Shown: one piece after another, positions 34,223 to 43,253 of the stretch
How positions within the stretch are numbered: position 1 is the first letter of the stretch
How the letters are laid out: each line of letters starts with the position of its first letter
Made by a program: the position numbers and the translations under genes
Origin: Paenisporosarcina indica
GTDB taxonomy: Bacteria > Bacillota > Bacilli > Bacillales_A > Planococcaceae
Assembly: GCF_001939075.1 (NCBI RefSeq)
Contig: NZ_MPTA01000004.1
Location: 124,001 to 188,000 of the forward strand
DNA: 64,000 bases
Direction of reading: 5' to 3'
The notes under the pieces: model-generated
Seen by the model: the letters and a program-made list of their open reading frames with translations, nothing else
Told to the model about the DNA's origin: nothing
The model's database searches: none

Positions 34223-34915
34223 GGCATAGCCCATGAATGCAATAAGGAAACAATAACGAATTGAAGATTGCTTAATGGATTCCGTAAATATTTCTCTGAT
34301 CGTAATCATGATGATTATACCGATTGTTAAACTGATGGAAAAAGCCAAGTGTAACGGGTTCTCCATGCCAAAGATACTTCCAATGGAAGCTCCAACTGCT
34401 ACCGGCAATGCCACTAAAATCGAAACCATCAATAATCGACAGAAACTAACTCCGACCATAAATAACGGAGTGAAAAGGATGATGCCTTCAGGAATATTGT
34501 GAAGAATAAGGACAGGTAGGATGGACATGCCTACAGAAGAATGATTGGTTGCTCCGAGAATGACACCTATAGGTAGATTATGCAGCGAGATTCCTAATGT
34601 AAGTAATATTGATGTATGCAAAAATACATCTTTTTCACGATTACCTGTAATACCTATGTTTCTGTGAAAGGCTTTATGCAGAAGTTCAAATAATAGGACG
34701 CCAGTTAAGAATCCTAAACTAACAATTACCCAATCCCCTAATTGGATGGATTCTGGTCCAATTTCAAAGCTGATTAACCCTACAATCAATCCTCCGCACA
34801 ATGCATAAATTGTAGCTACGCTTTTCTGAAATCCCTTGAGAGACCATGCAACGCCTCCACCAATACCTAACCCTAAAGCCGTAGACAAAAAACCAATCAG
34901 CCACGCCAATGTCAA
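34190..34915 (-). CDS. ZIP family metal transporter
   Basis: 241 aa, TTG start after GAGGTGG. Eight predicted helices; the paired metal-site motifs HNLPIGVILG and HNIPEGIILF of helices 4 and 5 are both present, the first with Ile in place of the common Glu. ZIP proteins take up Zn2+, Fe2+ or Mn2+. The 5' region contains the long dispersed-repeat copy at 34950-35146, which could act as leader RNA. Confidence 0.87.
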   Translation of the reverse strand: MTLAWLIGFLSTALGLGIGGGVAWSLKGFQKSVATIYALCGGLIVGLISFEIGPESIQLGDWVIVSLGFLTGVLLFELLHKAFHRNIGITGNREKDVFLHTSILLTLGISLHNLPIGVILGATNHSSVGMSILPVLILHNIPEGIILFTPLFMVGVSFCRLLMVSILVALPVAVGASIGSIFGMENPLHLAFSISLTIGIIIMITIREIFTESIKQSSIRYCFLIAFMGYALIGIYFHVIK

Positions 34916-34949
34916 ATTTCCACCTCACTTTTACTCGTGAAAAAGGGAA

Positions 34950-35146
34950 TTACAATGTTCAATAATGCGGTTATTTTGAATAAAAAATGAGGAAGTACAT
35001 TTGTGCCTAGCACAGCTTTTCTGCGACGAGCTTGCCCAGGAGCATGCATTAAGAGCGTGAATCATGAGACCCACAAGAATGTGGTTTCATAATTGTCGGC
35101 TCATACGGAACGTGCGGCTAGCACAATGTAAGATAAACGCCAATGT
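34950..35146 (-). repeat. long copy of the dispersed hairpin repeat (copy D)
   Basis: Read on the minus strand it begins GGCGTTTATCTTACATTGTGC and ends with a block (CAAATGTACTTCCTCATTTT) that corresponds to the right part of copies A and B. Imperfect terminal inverted repeats TACATTTGTGC (34996-35006) and GCACAATGTA (35121-35130) enclose about 115 bp with a further hairpin (35064-35090). Copies A and B look like internal-deletion derivatives. Confidence 0.6.
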
Positions 35147-35251
35147 AGTTAAACATAGATTAATACTTTAAATGTAATCGAAGATATGTGATTTTAGACC
35201 ACTTACTTTTACTATCATGTAGACTTCGTTTAACAACTTCACAATATATAG

Positions 35252-35280
35252 TTGACAAAAAGAATATTTGATGTAATAAT
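35252..35280 (+). promoter_or_regulatory. sigma-A-type promoter for a candidate small RNA
   Basis: TTGACA (35252-35257), 16-bp spacer, TAATAAT (35274-35280). Predicted start near 35287. No credible coding ORF follows. Confidence 0.6.
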
Positions 35281-35286
35281 AGGAAA

Positions 35287-35572
35287 CTGAGCAATTAAGA
35301 TAACAGGAAATGATTGAATTTCTGGCATCTACTTAATGTTTTTGATTATACTTATTCACACTGGCGCGACTAAAGGGTCGCAAGGACGTAAAAGAAGGTA
35401 GGGTTTACGTTGCTTAAGGAAAACACCAGTGGACAATGACCGCGGCACGGAAAGCAAGGAACACTTTCTTAGGAAATTTTCACCGATTTATCGGGATAAA
35501 CTATATGATTCAAAACTTTTATGTTATCTTTTTTAACAAAGGGACATGTCCAATCGGGCGTGTCCCTTTTCC
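35287..35572 (+). ncRNA. candidate structured non-coding RNA
   Basis: Transcription unit bounded by the promoter above and a hairpin with T-tract at 35539-35572. Between them a three-way junction can be drawn: P1 cactgg (35359-35364) with ccagtg (35426-35431), P2 gcgac/gtcgc (35366-35370, 35377-35381) and P3 acgtaaa/tttacgt (35386-35392, 35404-35410), then a hairpin ccgatttatcgg (35483-35494). The only plus-strand frame (35436-35651) runs through the terminator and has no good ribosome site. It does not match a riboswitch, SRP, 6S or tmRNA pattern that I know. Confidence 0.5.
35539..35572 (+). terminator. terminator of the candidate small RNA
   Basis: Stem aagggacatg/cgtgtcccttt with T-run; distinct from the adjacent yebC terminator. 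Confidence 0.75.
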
Positions 35573-35589
35573 AATTTCTTGTATAAATA

Positions 35590-35624
35590 AAAAATCCAGC
35601 AATCATTTCGTTGCTGGATTTCTT
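35590..35624 (-). terminator. terminator of the YebC-like gene
   Basis: Perfect 10-bp stem aatccagcaa (35593-35602) / ttgctggatt (35611-35620), T-run on the minus strand, just after the stop. Confidence 0.85.
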
Positions 35625-35626
35625 AC

Positions 35627-36346
35627 TTATTCGCCTAAATCGACGTTATGATAAACTTGTTGAACATCTTCCAAATCCTCTAAAGCATCAATCATTTTTT
35701 CAAATTGAACTTGATCATCTTCAGAAATTTCCACATCATTTTGTGCTAGCATTGTTAGTTCTGCTACAGTGAAGTCAGTAATCCCTACACTCTTGAAAGC
35801 TTCTTGCATCGCATGGAATTGATCCGGTTCTGCATACACGATTACTGATTCATCTTCTTCTAAAATGTCACGTACGTCCACGTCTGCTTCCATCAATAGT
35901 TCAAGCACTTCATCCGCTGTTTTACCTTCAATGCCGATAACAGCTGTTGCATCGAACATATATGCCACAGATCCACTAACACCCATGTTTCCACCATTTT
36001 TACCAAATGCGGCACGCACATCTGATGCTGTACGGTTCACGTTATTAGTTAGTGCGTCAACGATGACCATAGATCCATTTGGTCCAAAACCTTCATAACG
36101 AAGTTCATCGTAACTTTCTTCCGATCCACCTTTTGCTTTTTCAATTGCACGATCTACAATTGCTTTTGGTACACTATACGTTTTTGCACGTTCTAGCACA
36201 ATTTTCAATGCGCGATTCGATTCTGGATCTGGCTCTCCTTGTTTTGCCGCCACATAAATTTCGCGTCCAAACTTAGCATATATACGACTTGTATTTGAGT
36301 CTTTGGAAGCTTTCTTTTCTTTAATATTATTCCACTTACGTCCCAT
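35627..36346 (-). CDS. yeeI: YebC/PmpR family DNA-binding regulator or translation factor
   Basis: 239 aa. N-terminus [30 protein letters not shown] and [17 protein letters not shown] identify the YebC family, and the K/W start matches the YeeI branch rather than the YrbC branch of B. subtilis. YebC-like proteins were described as transcription regulators; recent work links some to translation of proline stretches. Good start context. Confidence 0.88.
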   Translation of the reverse strand: MGRKWNNIKEKKASKDSNTSRIYAKFGREIYVAAKQGEPDPESNRALKIVLERAKTYSVPKAIVDRAIEKAKGGSEESYDELRYEGFGPNGSMVIVDALTNNVNRTASDVRAAFGKNGGNMGVSGSVAYMFDATAVIGIEGKTADEVLELLMEADVDVRDILEEDESVIVYAEPDQFHAMQEAFKSVGITDFTVAELTMLAQNDVEISEDDQVQFEKMIDALEDLEDVQQVYHNVDLGE

Positions 36347-36489
36347 TTCGGCTCACTCTCTTTCGCGTTTGTTTCTTATATAATGGTATTTCTCTTACAG
36401 TACATGCTATTCTTGCTCACTGTTAAATTATACACTATGTGTCTTATTCAGTGAAATACAATATGATTCTCTTATGTTGAGAGAGTTAG

Positions 36490-36612
36490 AAGAGAAGCTG
36501 TCGCAACAAGCAAACTCGCTTTTGAGACGAGTTTGAGCGATAAATTGTAAGTTTTGACCGATAAGTCCACAGTTTGAGCATAAACACCCGAAGTTGAGTG
36601 TTATATTCTGCA
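36490..36612. repeat. related phased repeat (array 3)
   Basis: Read on the minus strand: units with core TCAAACT or TCAAAACT, e.g. TATCGCTCAAACT and TATCGGTCAAAACT, repeat at about 20-21 bp (plus-strand TTTGA anchors at 36535, 36556, 36576, 36596). A GTCGCAAC core like that of arrays 1 and 2 stands at its edge (36500-36507). The 383-bp gap after the YebC gene start otherwise holds nothing recognised. Confidence 0.5.
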
Positions 36613-36694
36613 CAAGCCAACAAAGCATATAAAAAGCGTCTTATTAACCAAGTTGACTTGTATTGAACCAAGTTAGAAGAACTTATTTTTGATA

Positions 36695-36725
36695 CAAAAA
36701 AGACTAACTCAATTGAGATAGCCTT
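36695..36725 (-). terminator. terminator of the 56-aa gene
   Basis: Imperfect stem (ggctatctcaa against ttgagttagtc, minus strand) followed by T6. Confidence 0.6.
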
Positions 36726-36729
36726 TATC

Positions 36730-36900
36730 TTAGAGACCTTCTGTATTTATGCGAGGTTGGGTCACACTTGCTACAGGCTCTGTATTTTCATTTTTATCCT
36801 CTGACACGTCGTTAGCAGAAAGTTTTAAATCCTTTTTCACGTTTTCTTTTCGAGCCATGGTTTTTTCGTCTCGTTGGTCTTTATCATTAGAATTAAACAT
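36730..36900 (-). CDS. small hydrophilic protein, 56 aa
   Basis: ATG at 36900 after a textbook AAGGAGGT. Sequence begins MFNSNDKDQRDEKTMARKEN and is almost wholly charged or polar, with no hydrophobic core, so probably disordered. No family recognised; composition resembles small hydrophilic spore or stress proteins of bacilli, which is only a guess. Own terminator. Confidence 0.6.
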   Translation of the reverse strand: MFNSNDKDQRDEKTMARKENVKKDLKLSANDVSEDKNENTEPVASVTQPRINTEGL

Positions 36901-37149
36901 GGGTCTACCTCCTTCGACTGAATACGTTTGTATAGGTATACCCGCAATTAGCTTTTATCAGACGTTATTCAATCTTACTTTTTCAGAAGCACAATAATCT
37001 CATGTAACTTCTCTAGGTCCGAGATATTTTGATTGCACTTTTGACTGTCAACGTTAATGTATTCCCCTCTTTGGTATATGTATCGTCTACCGATGCTTTA
37101 ACTTCAGACATGAATGGGTTATTTTATTCATTAACACCTCTTGCGGGAT

Positions 37150-37659
37150 TGCCATATTATCTTTCGCATAACCAATGGCACAATAATTAGTCGGAATTTC
37201 CGCTGCAACAATGGTGGGAATCATGGCTCTATCTAACGGATTAGGAAGATTAATCTTGGCGAGTATGTCAGACTATATCGGCAGGGCTAATGTATACACA
37301 TAATTGTTTGGTCATTCAAATTGCTGCATTTTTCTTTTTACCCAGTATAATAAGTGCTAGTACATTCACGATTATCGTTTGCATCATGCCCTGTTTAGGG
37401 TGGAGGATTTTCTACAATTTCAGCTTATATTGGAGACTTATTTGGAATTAAACAGCTTGGTGCTATTCACGTATATATTTTAACAGCATGGGTTGCAGTT
37501 GGATTAGTCGGTCCAATATTAGTATCGTGGGTTCGTGAAACAACTGGGAGTTACAAAGGAACACTAATCGTATTCTCCATTCTCTTTTTGGTTGCATTGT
37601 CCATTTCACTCTTGATTCGCTTAGATATTCAAAAACTTCGCCAATTAAATGAACATTAA
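37150..37659 (+). pseudogene. decayed OFA family MFS transporter (oxalate/formate antiporter-like), 3' part
   Basis: Fragments in different frames reconstruct an MFS protein: VGISAATMVGIMALSNGLGR, then SMSDYIGRA, then after a frameshift near 37396 the clean stretch FSTISAYIGDLFGIKQLG to LRQLNEH (37399-37659). The DLFGIKQLGAIHVYILTAW pattern is that of the OFA group. The 5' half is absent or beyond recognition. It lies 63 bp upstream of fhs in the same direction. Confidence 0.75.
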
Positions 37660-37722
37660 AAAAATTTCATGGTTAATTCACATACGAATTGACCACAACA
37701 AACAAGAAAGGTTGGGATTACT

Positions 37723-39387
37723 ATGACGTTTACGGACTTATCCATCGCCACTAACGCAACCATCAAACCGATCCAAGAAATTGCCACTAAAGCAGGGATC
37801 CCATTAGAATCACTTGAACTGTACGGAAAATATAAAGCAAAAATCGACGTCTCTTCATTACCACCTGTCACGAAACTAGGACAAGTCGTTTTAGTAACGG
37901 CATTAAGCCCAACTCCAGCAGGAGAAGGGAAATCTACGGTTACAGTAGGCCTTGCAGACGCGTTTAATCAACTTGGTGAATCTGTCATTGTCGCACTACG
38001 CGAACCTTCTTTAGGACCTGTTATGGGAATGAAAGGTGGAGCCACTGGCGGTGGATATGCACAAGTTTTGCCAATGGAAGACATCAACCTCCATTTCACG
38101 GGAGATATTCACGCCATCACTACTGCCAATAATGCATTATCGGCATTAATCGATAATCATTTGCATCAGGGGAATACACTGAATTTGGACCCCCGAAGAA
38201 TTGCATGGAAACGAGTTCTTGATATGAATGACCGTGCATTACGACAAATAACGATCGGACTTGGTGGACCTTTACAAGGAGTTCCACGTCAAGATGGGTT
38301 TGATATTACGGTTGCTTCGGAAATTATGGCAGTCCTATGCTTATCAACTTCTCTTGAAGATTTAAAAGAACGCCTTGCTCAAATGGTTATCGCTTATACC
38401 TATGACAAAGAACCTGTCACCGTGCGACAATTAGGCGTTGAAGGTGCTCTTACATTGCTCTTGAAAGACGCGTTTAAACCAAACTTAGTTCAAACAATTG
38501 AAGGAACACCAGCCATTATTCACGGTGGGCCTTTTGCAAACATCGCACATGGCTGCAACTCTTTAATGGCTACGAACACCGCTAGAAGACTTGCTGACAT
38601 TGTCGTAACTGAAGCTGGATTTGGTGCGGATCTAGGTGCTGAGAAATTCATGCATATTAAATCAAGAAAAGGCGGTTTCCATCCAGATGCCGTCGTTATT
38701 GTGGCAACAATCCGTGCTCTCAAGATGCATGGTGGGATTGAGAAAAGTTTGCTGAGTGAACCAAATGCTGATGCTGTTAAAAGAGGAATCACTAATTTAG
38801 AAAAACACGTGGATACAATTCGTCAATTCGGGATTGAACCCATTGTGGCATTGAACCAATTTATTACAGATACAGAGGTAGAAATTGCCGAAGTCATGGA
38901 TTGGTCACAAGCAAATGAGGTTCAAATCGCCCTGACACAAGTTTGGGAACATGGCGGTAAAGGTGGACTTGAATTAGCGAAACTGATCAAACAGGAATTA
39001 GGCAGACCGACTAATTTTACAATGCTTTATGATGAAACCGACTCTGTCGAAGAAAAACTTCGAATCATCGTCCAACAAGTTTATGGTGGCGCCGGGGTTC
39101 AACTCACTGACAGCGCAAAGCGAAAGTTAGTTGAACTTAAGAAATATGGCTGGGATGCTTTACCCATTTGCATGGCGAAAACGCAATATTCTCTTTCGGA
39201 TCAACCCTCTCTCCATGGTCGTCCTGAAGGATTTACGATTACCATTAGAGACATCATTCCAAAACTTGGTGCCGGTTTCCTCGTTTGTTTAACAGGTGAC
39301 ATCATGACCATGCCAGGCTTACCGAAACAACCAGCTGCTCTTAAAATGGATGTTGGTGCAGGTGGAGAAGCAATCGGGTTATTTTAA
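37723..39387 (+). CDS. fhs: formate--tetrahydrofolate ligase
   Basis: 554 aa, full length. ATP-binding TPAGEGKST at about 64-72, then [37 protein letters not shown] and the C-terminal [21 protein letters not shown]. Catalyses ATP-dependent formylation of tetrahydrofolate to 10-formyl-THF, feeding purine and fMet synthesis. The decayed OFA-type carrier just upstream would have fitted a formate role. Strong terminator follows. Confidence 0.95.
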   Translation: MTFTDLSIATNATIKPIQEIATKAGIPLESLELYGKYKAKIDVSSLPPVTKLGQVVLVTALSPTPAGEGKSTVTVGLADAFNQLGESVIVALREPSLGPVMGMKGGATGGGYAQVLPMEDINLHFTGDIHAITTANNALSALIDNHLHQGNTLNLDPRRIAWKRVLDMNDRALRQITIGLGGPLQGVPRQDGFDITVASEIMAVLCLSTSLEDLKERLAQMVIAYTYDKEPVTVRQLGVEGALTLLLKDAFKPNLVQTIEGTPAIIHGGPFANIAHGCNSLMATNTARRLADIVVTEAGFGADLGAEKFMHIKSRKGGFHPDAVVIVATIRALKMHGGIEKSLLSEPNADAVKRGITNLEKHVDTIRQFGIEPIVALNQFITDTEVEIAEVMDWSQANEVQIALTQVWEHGGKGGLELAKLIKQELGRPTNFTMLYDETDSVEEKLRIIVQQVYGGAGVQLTDSAKRKLVELKKYGWDALPICMAKTQYSLSDQPSLHGRPEGFTITIRDIIPKLGAGFLVCLTGDIMTMPGLPKQPAALKMDVGAGGEAIGLF

Positions 39388-39410
39388 TCGAGTCCTATTG
39401 TTCATACAAG

Positions 39411-39446
39411 AGAGGCTGACCCCTGTAATGGGGTCAGCCTCTTTTC
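39411..39446 (+). terminator. terminator after fhs
   Basis: Perfect 13-bp stem agaggctgacccc (39411-39423) / ggggtcagcctct (39430-39442), T-run; placed between convergent genes and probably bidirectional. Confidence 0.9.
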
Positions 39447-40834
39447 TATACATGTATGCTAGTTTTCTCTTTCCATCTATTCATATAAGCCTTTTCAATA
39501 AACTCTGGTCTATTTGCAAACAAACGGATGACGTCCTTGATTTCTTCGGCCCGGTACTTGTCATTACGATTATTGGCAAGTGATGGATAACCCGATCCAC
39601 GTTGTAAATAGTCGGAACTCGCCACCGTGTACCATACTTCATCTTCTAAAGCTTTATTCCCAATAAAAACTGTGTGAACGGTTTTTCCATCATGCACAAT
39701 TTCAGCCCCTGATACATGCAGACTTCCCACGTATTTCCCTCTAAACCCTGGACCTCTACCATCGGCCAAACAAACCTGTGAATCCAGTGATTGTTCAATA
39801 GCTAACTTGAGGTCTTTTCCTTTTATTTCAAAAGAAGTTGGATTTAATGGTGAAGGACAGATTTCGATCAGTTTTTTGTTCGAAAGATAATTGAATACAC
39901 CCGCATTTACGATGCCACTGTTAATCAATCCAATATCACAGTTCAGCATGACTCTCAATCCATCCGCGATTAGGTTGGTCATCGGATTTTCTTCTATTAC
40001 ATCATGCCATAACGGCTGATTTAGCTTATAAAGTTGGCGGCTTAAAACTTCAATTGCTTTAACTTTATTTGTTCTAAGTATGGAAGTAATCTTTCCATCG
40101 ACATCCACACCATTTATTGGCATTGTAGCAGAGTGGATGAGGTTCACTTCACCATCCTTTACATCAAGTTCCAGTATTCCCACATGCTCTCCGAACATGC
40201 CTGCACTGTTCATAATGGCGCCATTACTTATTTTCGCCTGCGAATAAAGTTGATGGTCATGAGCGGAAAGAATAACATCAATCTCGGGCATTTCCATCGA
40301 TAGCTCTTCATCAGCAACCGTTCCGATATGACTTAACAGGATACAGATATCATAATTCCCATGATTTCTTTTTATTTCATTTGAAATGGCTTCTTTATAG
40401 GAAAGGATATGGACGCCAAGACCTTCATTGAAAACGCCTAAATCCGGAGATGATCCAGTAATCAAAATTCGAAGTCCATTTTTAACTACAATCGTACTTG
40501 GGACCACCCCACTCACCTGGGTTTTGTTCTTTTTCAACAAGTTATTGCTGATAAATGGGAACGAACTGTTTCTCGCCATATGCTCGAGTGTCTCAATGCC
40601 GTTAAACATCTCATTATTGCCGATTGTTAACGCATCGTATCCGACCGACTCCAACAATTCGATTGCGACCATGCCTTTTGTCCCTTGAAGCTCGATGCTT
40701 TTAAAATCCGCAAAATCACCACCATCGAGAATGAGCGTGTTGTCATCTTTCCATTTATTAATTAATGTGGAGACTTTTGCGAAGTTTTCATAGTTACTAT
40801 GAATGTCATTGGTATGCAGTATTTTTAGTTTCAT
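39446..40834 (-). CDS. 5'-nucleotidase / metallophosphatase family protein (YunD-like)
   Basis: 462 aa from the ATG at 40834 (GGAGG five bases before). N-terminal calcineurin-like phosphatase domain: LHTNDIHSNYENF, LDGGDFADF, GNNEMFNG (GNHE-type), LLSHIGTVADEEL and SAHDHQLYSQ; C-terminal 5'-nucleotidase domain with NPTSFEIKGKDL and SDYLQRGSGYPSL. No signal peptide, as in YunD, so cytoplasmic; UshA-type relatives are exported. Likely hydrolyses nucleotides, substrate unknown. Confidence 0.88.
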   Translation of the reverse strand: MKLKILHTNDIHSNYENFAKVSTLINKWKDDNTLILDGGDFADFKSIELQGTKGMVAIELLESVGYDALTIGNNEMFNGIETLEHMARNSSFPFISNNLLKKNKTQVSGVVPSTIVVKNGLRILITGSSPDLGVFNEGLGVHILSYKEAISNEIKRNHGNYDICILLSHIGTVADEELSMEMPEIDVILSAHDHQLYSQAKISNGAIMNSAGMFGEHVGILELDVKDGEVNLIHSATMPINGVDVDGKITSILRTNKVKAIEVLSRQLYKLNQPLWHDVIEENPMTNLIADGLRVMLNCDIGLINSGIVNAGVFNYLSNKKLIEICPSPLNPTSFEIKGKDLKLAIEQSLDSQVCLADGRGPGFRGKYVGSLHVSGAEIVHDGKTVHTVFIGNKALEDEVWYTVASSDYLQRGSGYPSLANNRNDKYRAEEIKDVIRLFANRPEFIEKAYMNRWKEKTSIHV

Positions 40835-41025
40835 GATATCCTCCAATATTTCTACTTTTCATCTATACCTTATTCGAAACTTATTCTGATTCTCCTGCAA
40901 GAACAATCGATAGTTTTTCAAGAACCAATATACCCGCTATTCATTATGGTTAATTTTTCCGAATCTTTATCAGCGTTCATTCGTATATTTAGGCAGTATG
41001 AGTTAAGGAAAGGGGAAATGATAAA

Positions 41026-41724
41026 TTGGGCAAGTATTCGATTGAGGAATTTATTAAACAAACGAAACAGGATGAACGAGAAAATGAGTATTTCGAATTG
41101 GAAACGGAACGAATTTTGGAAGTGAACTTGACGGATCTCGTTTGGGCAAAGGCGGGAGCGATGATTGCTTACACTGGACAGATTAAATTTGAGAGGGAAA
41201 AGATGCTAGAGAATGGCCTCAGCCAAATGTTTAAAAAGGCAATAACAGGTGAAGGTACTTCTTTAATGAAAGCACAAGGAAAAGGACGTTTGTATTTAGC
41301 CGATCAAGGGAAAAAGATCACGATTTTCGACCTGAATAATGAGTCGATTACAGTGAATGGGAATGACCTTCTCGCATTTGAACCCGGGATCACGTGGGAT
41401 ATTAAACTCATGAAAAAAGTGGCCGGTATGATGGCAGGTGGATTGTTCAATGTGATCTTACAAGGCACTGGAAAAGTGGCGATTACTTCCCATTACGAGC
41501 CACTGACGTTGCTCGTTCGTCCGGGTGAATCTGTCATCACTGACCCAAACGCAACTGTCGCATGGTCTGGACACTTAACTCCAGAATTCAAGACCGATAT
41601 CAGTTTCAGAACTTTTATTGGACGCGGAAGTGGTGAATCTATTCAAATGGAATTCAAAGGAGAAGGATTTGTTATCGTCCAGCCATTTGAGGAAGTGTAT
41701 ACAACGGGGAATGGATCTTCTTGA
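41026..41724 (+). CDS. AIM24 family protein
   Basis: 232 aa, TTG start following AAAGGGGAAATG. AIM24/TRAP-like beta-barrel: VWAKAGAMIAYTGQIKFE, GEGTSLMKAQGKGRLYLAD, NVILQGTGKVAITSHYEP and GRGSGESIQMEFKGEGFVIVQP. Bacterial members have unknown function; mitochondrial AIM24 affects inner-membrane organisation. Single gene. Confidence 0.87.
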   Translation: MGKYSIEEFIKQTKQDERENEYFELETERILEVNLTDLVWAKAGAMIAYTGQIKFEREKMLENGLSQMFKKAITGEGTSLMKAQGKGRLYLADQGKKITIFDLNNESITVNGNDLLAFEPGITWDIKLMKKVAGMMAGGLFNVILQGTGKVAITSHYEPLTLLVRPGESVITDPNATVAWSGHLTPEFKTDISFRTFIGRGSGESIQMEFKGEGFVIVQPFEEVYTTGNGSS

Positions 41725-41883
41725 GTGAGACAAGTTAATGTGCGTTGCTGATATGCTCTATTTCCAAATTTAATCATTCCTTTGCAATCTCAGCAATCTT
41801 TTTGGTTCTTATAAAACCTTCATTTATAAACAGATTTCGTACTTAGCTGCTGGAATCCTTTCGTTACCTTACTATTGATGTAA

Positions 41884-41927
41884 AATCAGCACCCCAGTAG
41901 ATATTAATCTACATAGGGTGCTGATTT
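41884..41927 (-). terminator. terminator of the glutamine-amidotransferase-like gene
   Basis: Stem aatcagcacc...ggtgctgatt with inner gtagat/atctac pairing. Confidence 0.85.
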
Positions 41928-41955
41928 TTGTTTGCAAGTACGATAAATTATCGGA

Positions 41956-42666
41956 TTATTTTCTACAAGCTCCTACAAATGCTTCAAAAATCTTCAACGA
42001 AGGTGCATCTCCGCCAGTAGCCATGCTTTCAGGATGCCACTGTACAGCTAGTACGAAAGAATGCGCTTCACTTTCGATTGCTTCTATGACCCCATCACTT
42101 GCAGTCCCACTTACTCGAAATGGCGTTGGTACGTAACGATTGGATTGATGATGGCGACTGTTTATTTTAAAACGCTCTGATCCCGTTATCTGATGCAGTA
42201 ATGTCCCTTTAGGTACATCGACAAAGTGTGATCCATGCGTCTTGGGTGCCAGTTGCCTATGCTGAAGAATATCATGATCCACTTGAGAACCAGTATCTTG
42301 ATACATGTCGCCCCCCACGGCAATATTTAATATTTGGCATCCTCGACAGACACCCAATATAGGTTTATCTAGTTCTAAAAATTTTCGAATCAACATGAGT
42401 TCAAAAGCATCACGACTAGGAACTATATTGCCTAACTTTGGATGCGGCTCTTCACCAAAAAGTGTCGGATCGATATCATAACCACCTGTCAGATAAAGTC
42501 CATCTATTGACTGTACAATCTCATCAATATCGGATATGTCTAGTAAATTAGGCAACGCCACCGGCAATCCCCCTGCCTGCAATACGGCATTTGCGTCATC
42601 GACAGTAATCATGTAATCGGTCCCATTAAGTTCAGTAAAAGAAGTAACACCAATAATCGGTTTCAT
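41956..42666 (-). CDS. gamma-glutamyl-gamma-aminobutyrate hydrolase family (class I glutamine amidotransferase-like)
   Basis: 236 aa. Nucleophile Cys in LGVCRGCQILNIAVGG, catalytic His-x-Glu in VQWHPES, and YLTGGYDIDPTLFG near the active site; the layout is that of PuuD-like hydrolases (peptidase C26). Probable role is hydrolysis of gamma-glutamyl compounds. GGTGGAG ribosome site. It is divergent from the lysine-riboswitch operon, with a 587-bp gap that holds the promoter and L-box of that operon. Confidence 0.88.
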   Translation of the reverse strand: MKPIIGVTSFTELNGTDYMITVDDANAVLQAGGLPVALPNLLDISDIDEIVQSIDGLYLTGGYDIDPTLFGEEPHPKLGNIVPSRDAFELMLIRKFLELDKPILGVCRGCQILNIAVGGDMYQDTGSQVDHDILQHRQLAPKTHGSHFVDVPKGTLLHQITGSERFKINSRHHQSNRYVPTPFRVSGTASDGVIEAIESEAHSFVLAVQWHPESMATGGDAPSLKIFEAFVGACRK

Positions 42667-42891
42667 TTTTTCTCCACCCTATTTTCCATGAAATTTTATC
42701 TCTCTAAATGTGCGTTAGTCACGCTAACCCACTATTAGATAATATTCTAGACAGGCCCTTTGATTTCCTTTGAAGAGGAGAAATGTTGTAACCTTTTCTT
42801 CATAATGTTACTTACCCTTGGACGGTGGTTTAGAGAGAGTGCCAACTGAGATCTCGACATCCTATGCATACTCTTCAGAAAAATGCGCCAT

Positions 42892-42920
42892 TTGACTTCT
42901 CATGTCAATGTCTCTATATT
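42892..42920 (+). promoter_or_regulatory. promoter of the lysine riboswitch RNA
   Basis: TTGACT (42892-42897), 17-bp spacer, TATATT (42915-42920); predicted start near 42927, about 28 bases before P1 of the riboswitch. Confidence 0.7.
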
Positions 42921-42954
42921 ATTACGAGTGAATAAATAATGCCCTTATCAGCTC

Positions 42955-43135
42955 AAGATAGGGTAGAGGTTGCGATGAATAATAGTAGTTTGAAGAAGAG
43001 TCAGAGAACTTGCTTGTTGATTTCAAATGAAAGGATTAATCGCCGAAGTACTATAACTCTCTGGTTATAGTGGCTGGGTCTGTCTCCGAAAAGGTGCAGG
43101 ACTGTCATAGTGTAATTGCTATGTTGAACTATCTT
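42955..43135 (+). ncRNA. lysine riboswitch (L box)
   Basis: P1 aagatag (42955-42961) pairs with ctatctt (43129-43135). Between them are the conserved elements of the L box: GTAGAGGTTGCGA after P1, ATCGCCGAAGTA and GGCTGGG in P2/P3, the GTCTCCGAAAAGG segment, and the GTCATAGTG P5 arm. Read order and spacing match the class. An intrinsic terminator follows, so lysine binding should switch off the downstream permease gene. Confidence 0.92.
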
Positions 43136-43152
43136 TTTGTCTGATTCGGTTT

Positions 43153-43182
43153 TTACACACCGTTTCTGAGTGTGTTTTTTTA
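43153..43182 (+). terminator. riboswitch-controlled attenuator terminator
   Basis: Stem acacac (43155-43160) / gtgtgt (43170-43175) and a run of seven T, between the L box and the permease start. Confidence 0.75.
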
Positions 43183-43253
43183 TACTCTATTTTGACAAAT
43201 CGGATAGTCGCTTGGTTGAGTGGCCAGAGAACAAATAGAGAGGAATCAATAAA

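Noticed and set aside
35340-35440. Possible c-di-GMP (GEMM-I), lysine, SAM or cobalamin riboswitch
   Set aside because: The junction looks riboswitch-like, but none of the conserved cores of these classes (for example GGCAAACC for GEMM-I) is present, and no gene follows before the terminator. Kept only as unassigned ncRNA.
35436-35651. 71-codon plus-strand ORF
   Set aside because: Runs through the small-RNA terminator and the yebC terminator and into yebC; no start signal.
36428-36671. Two overlapping minus-strand ORFs of 61-66 codons
   Set aside because: Both simply translate the phased repeat array 3; no ribosome site and biased composition.
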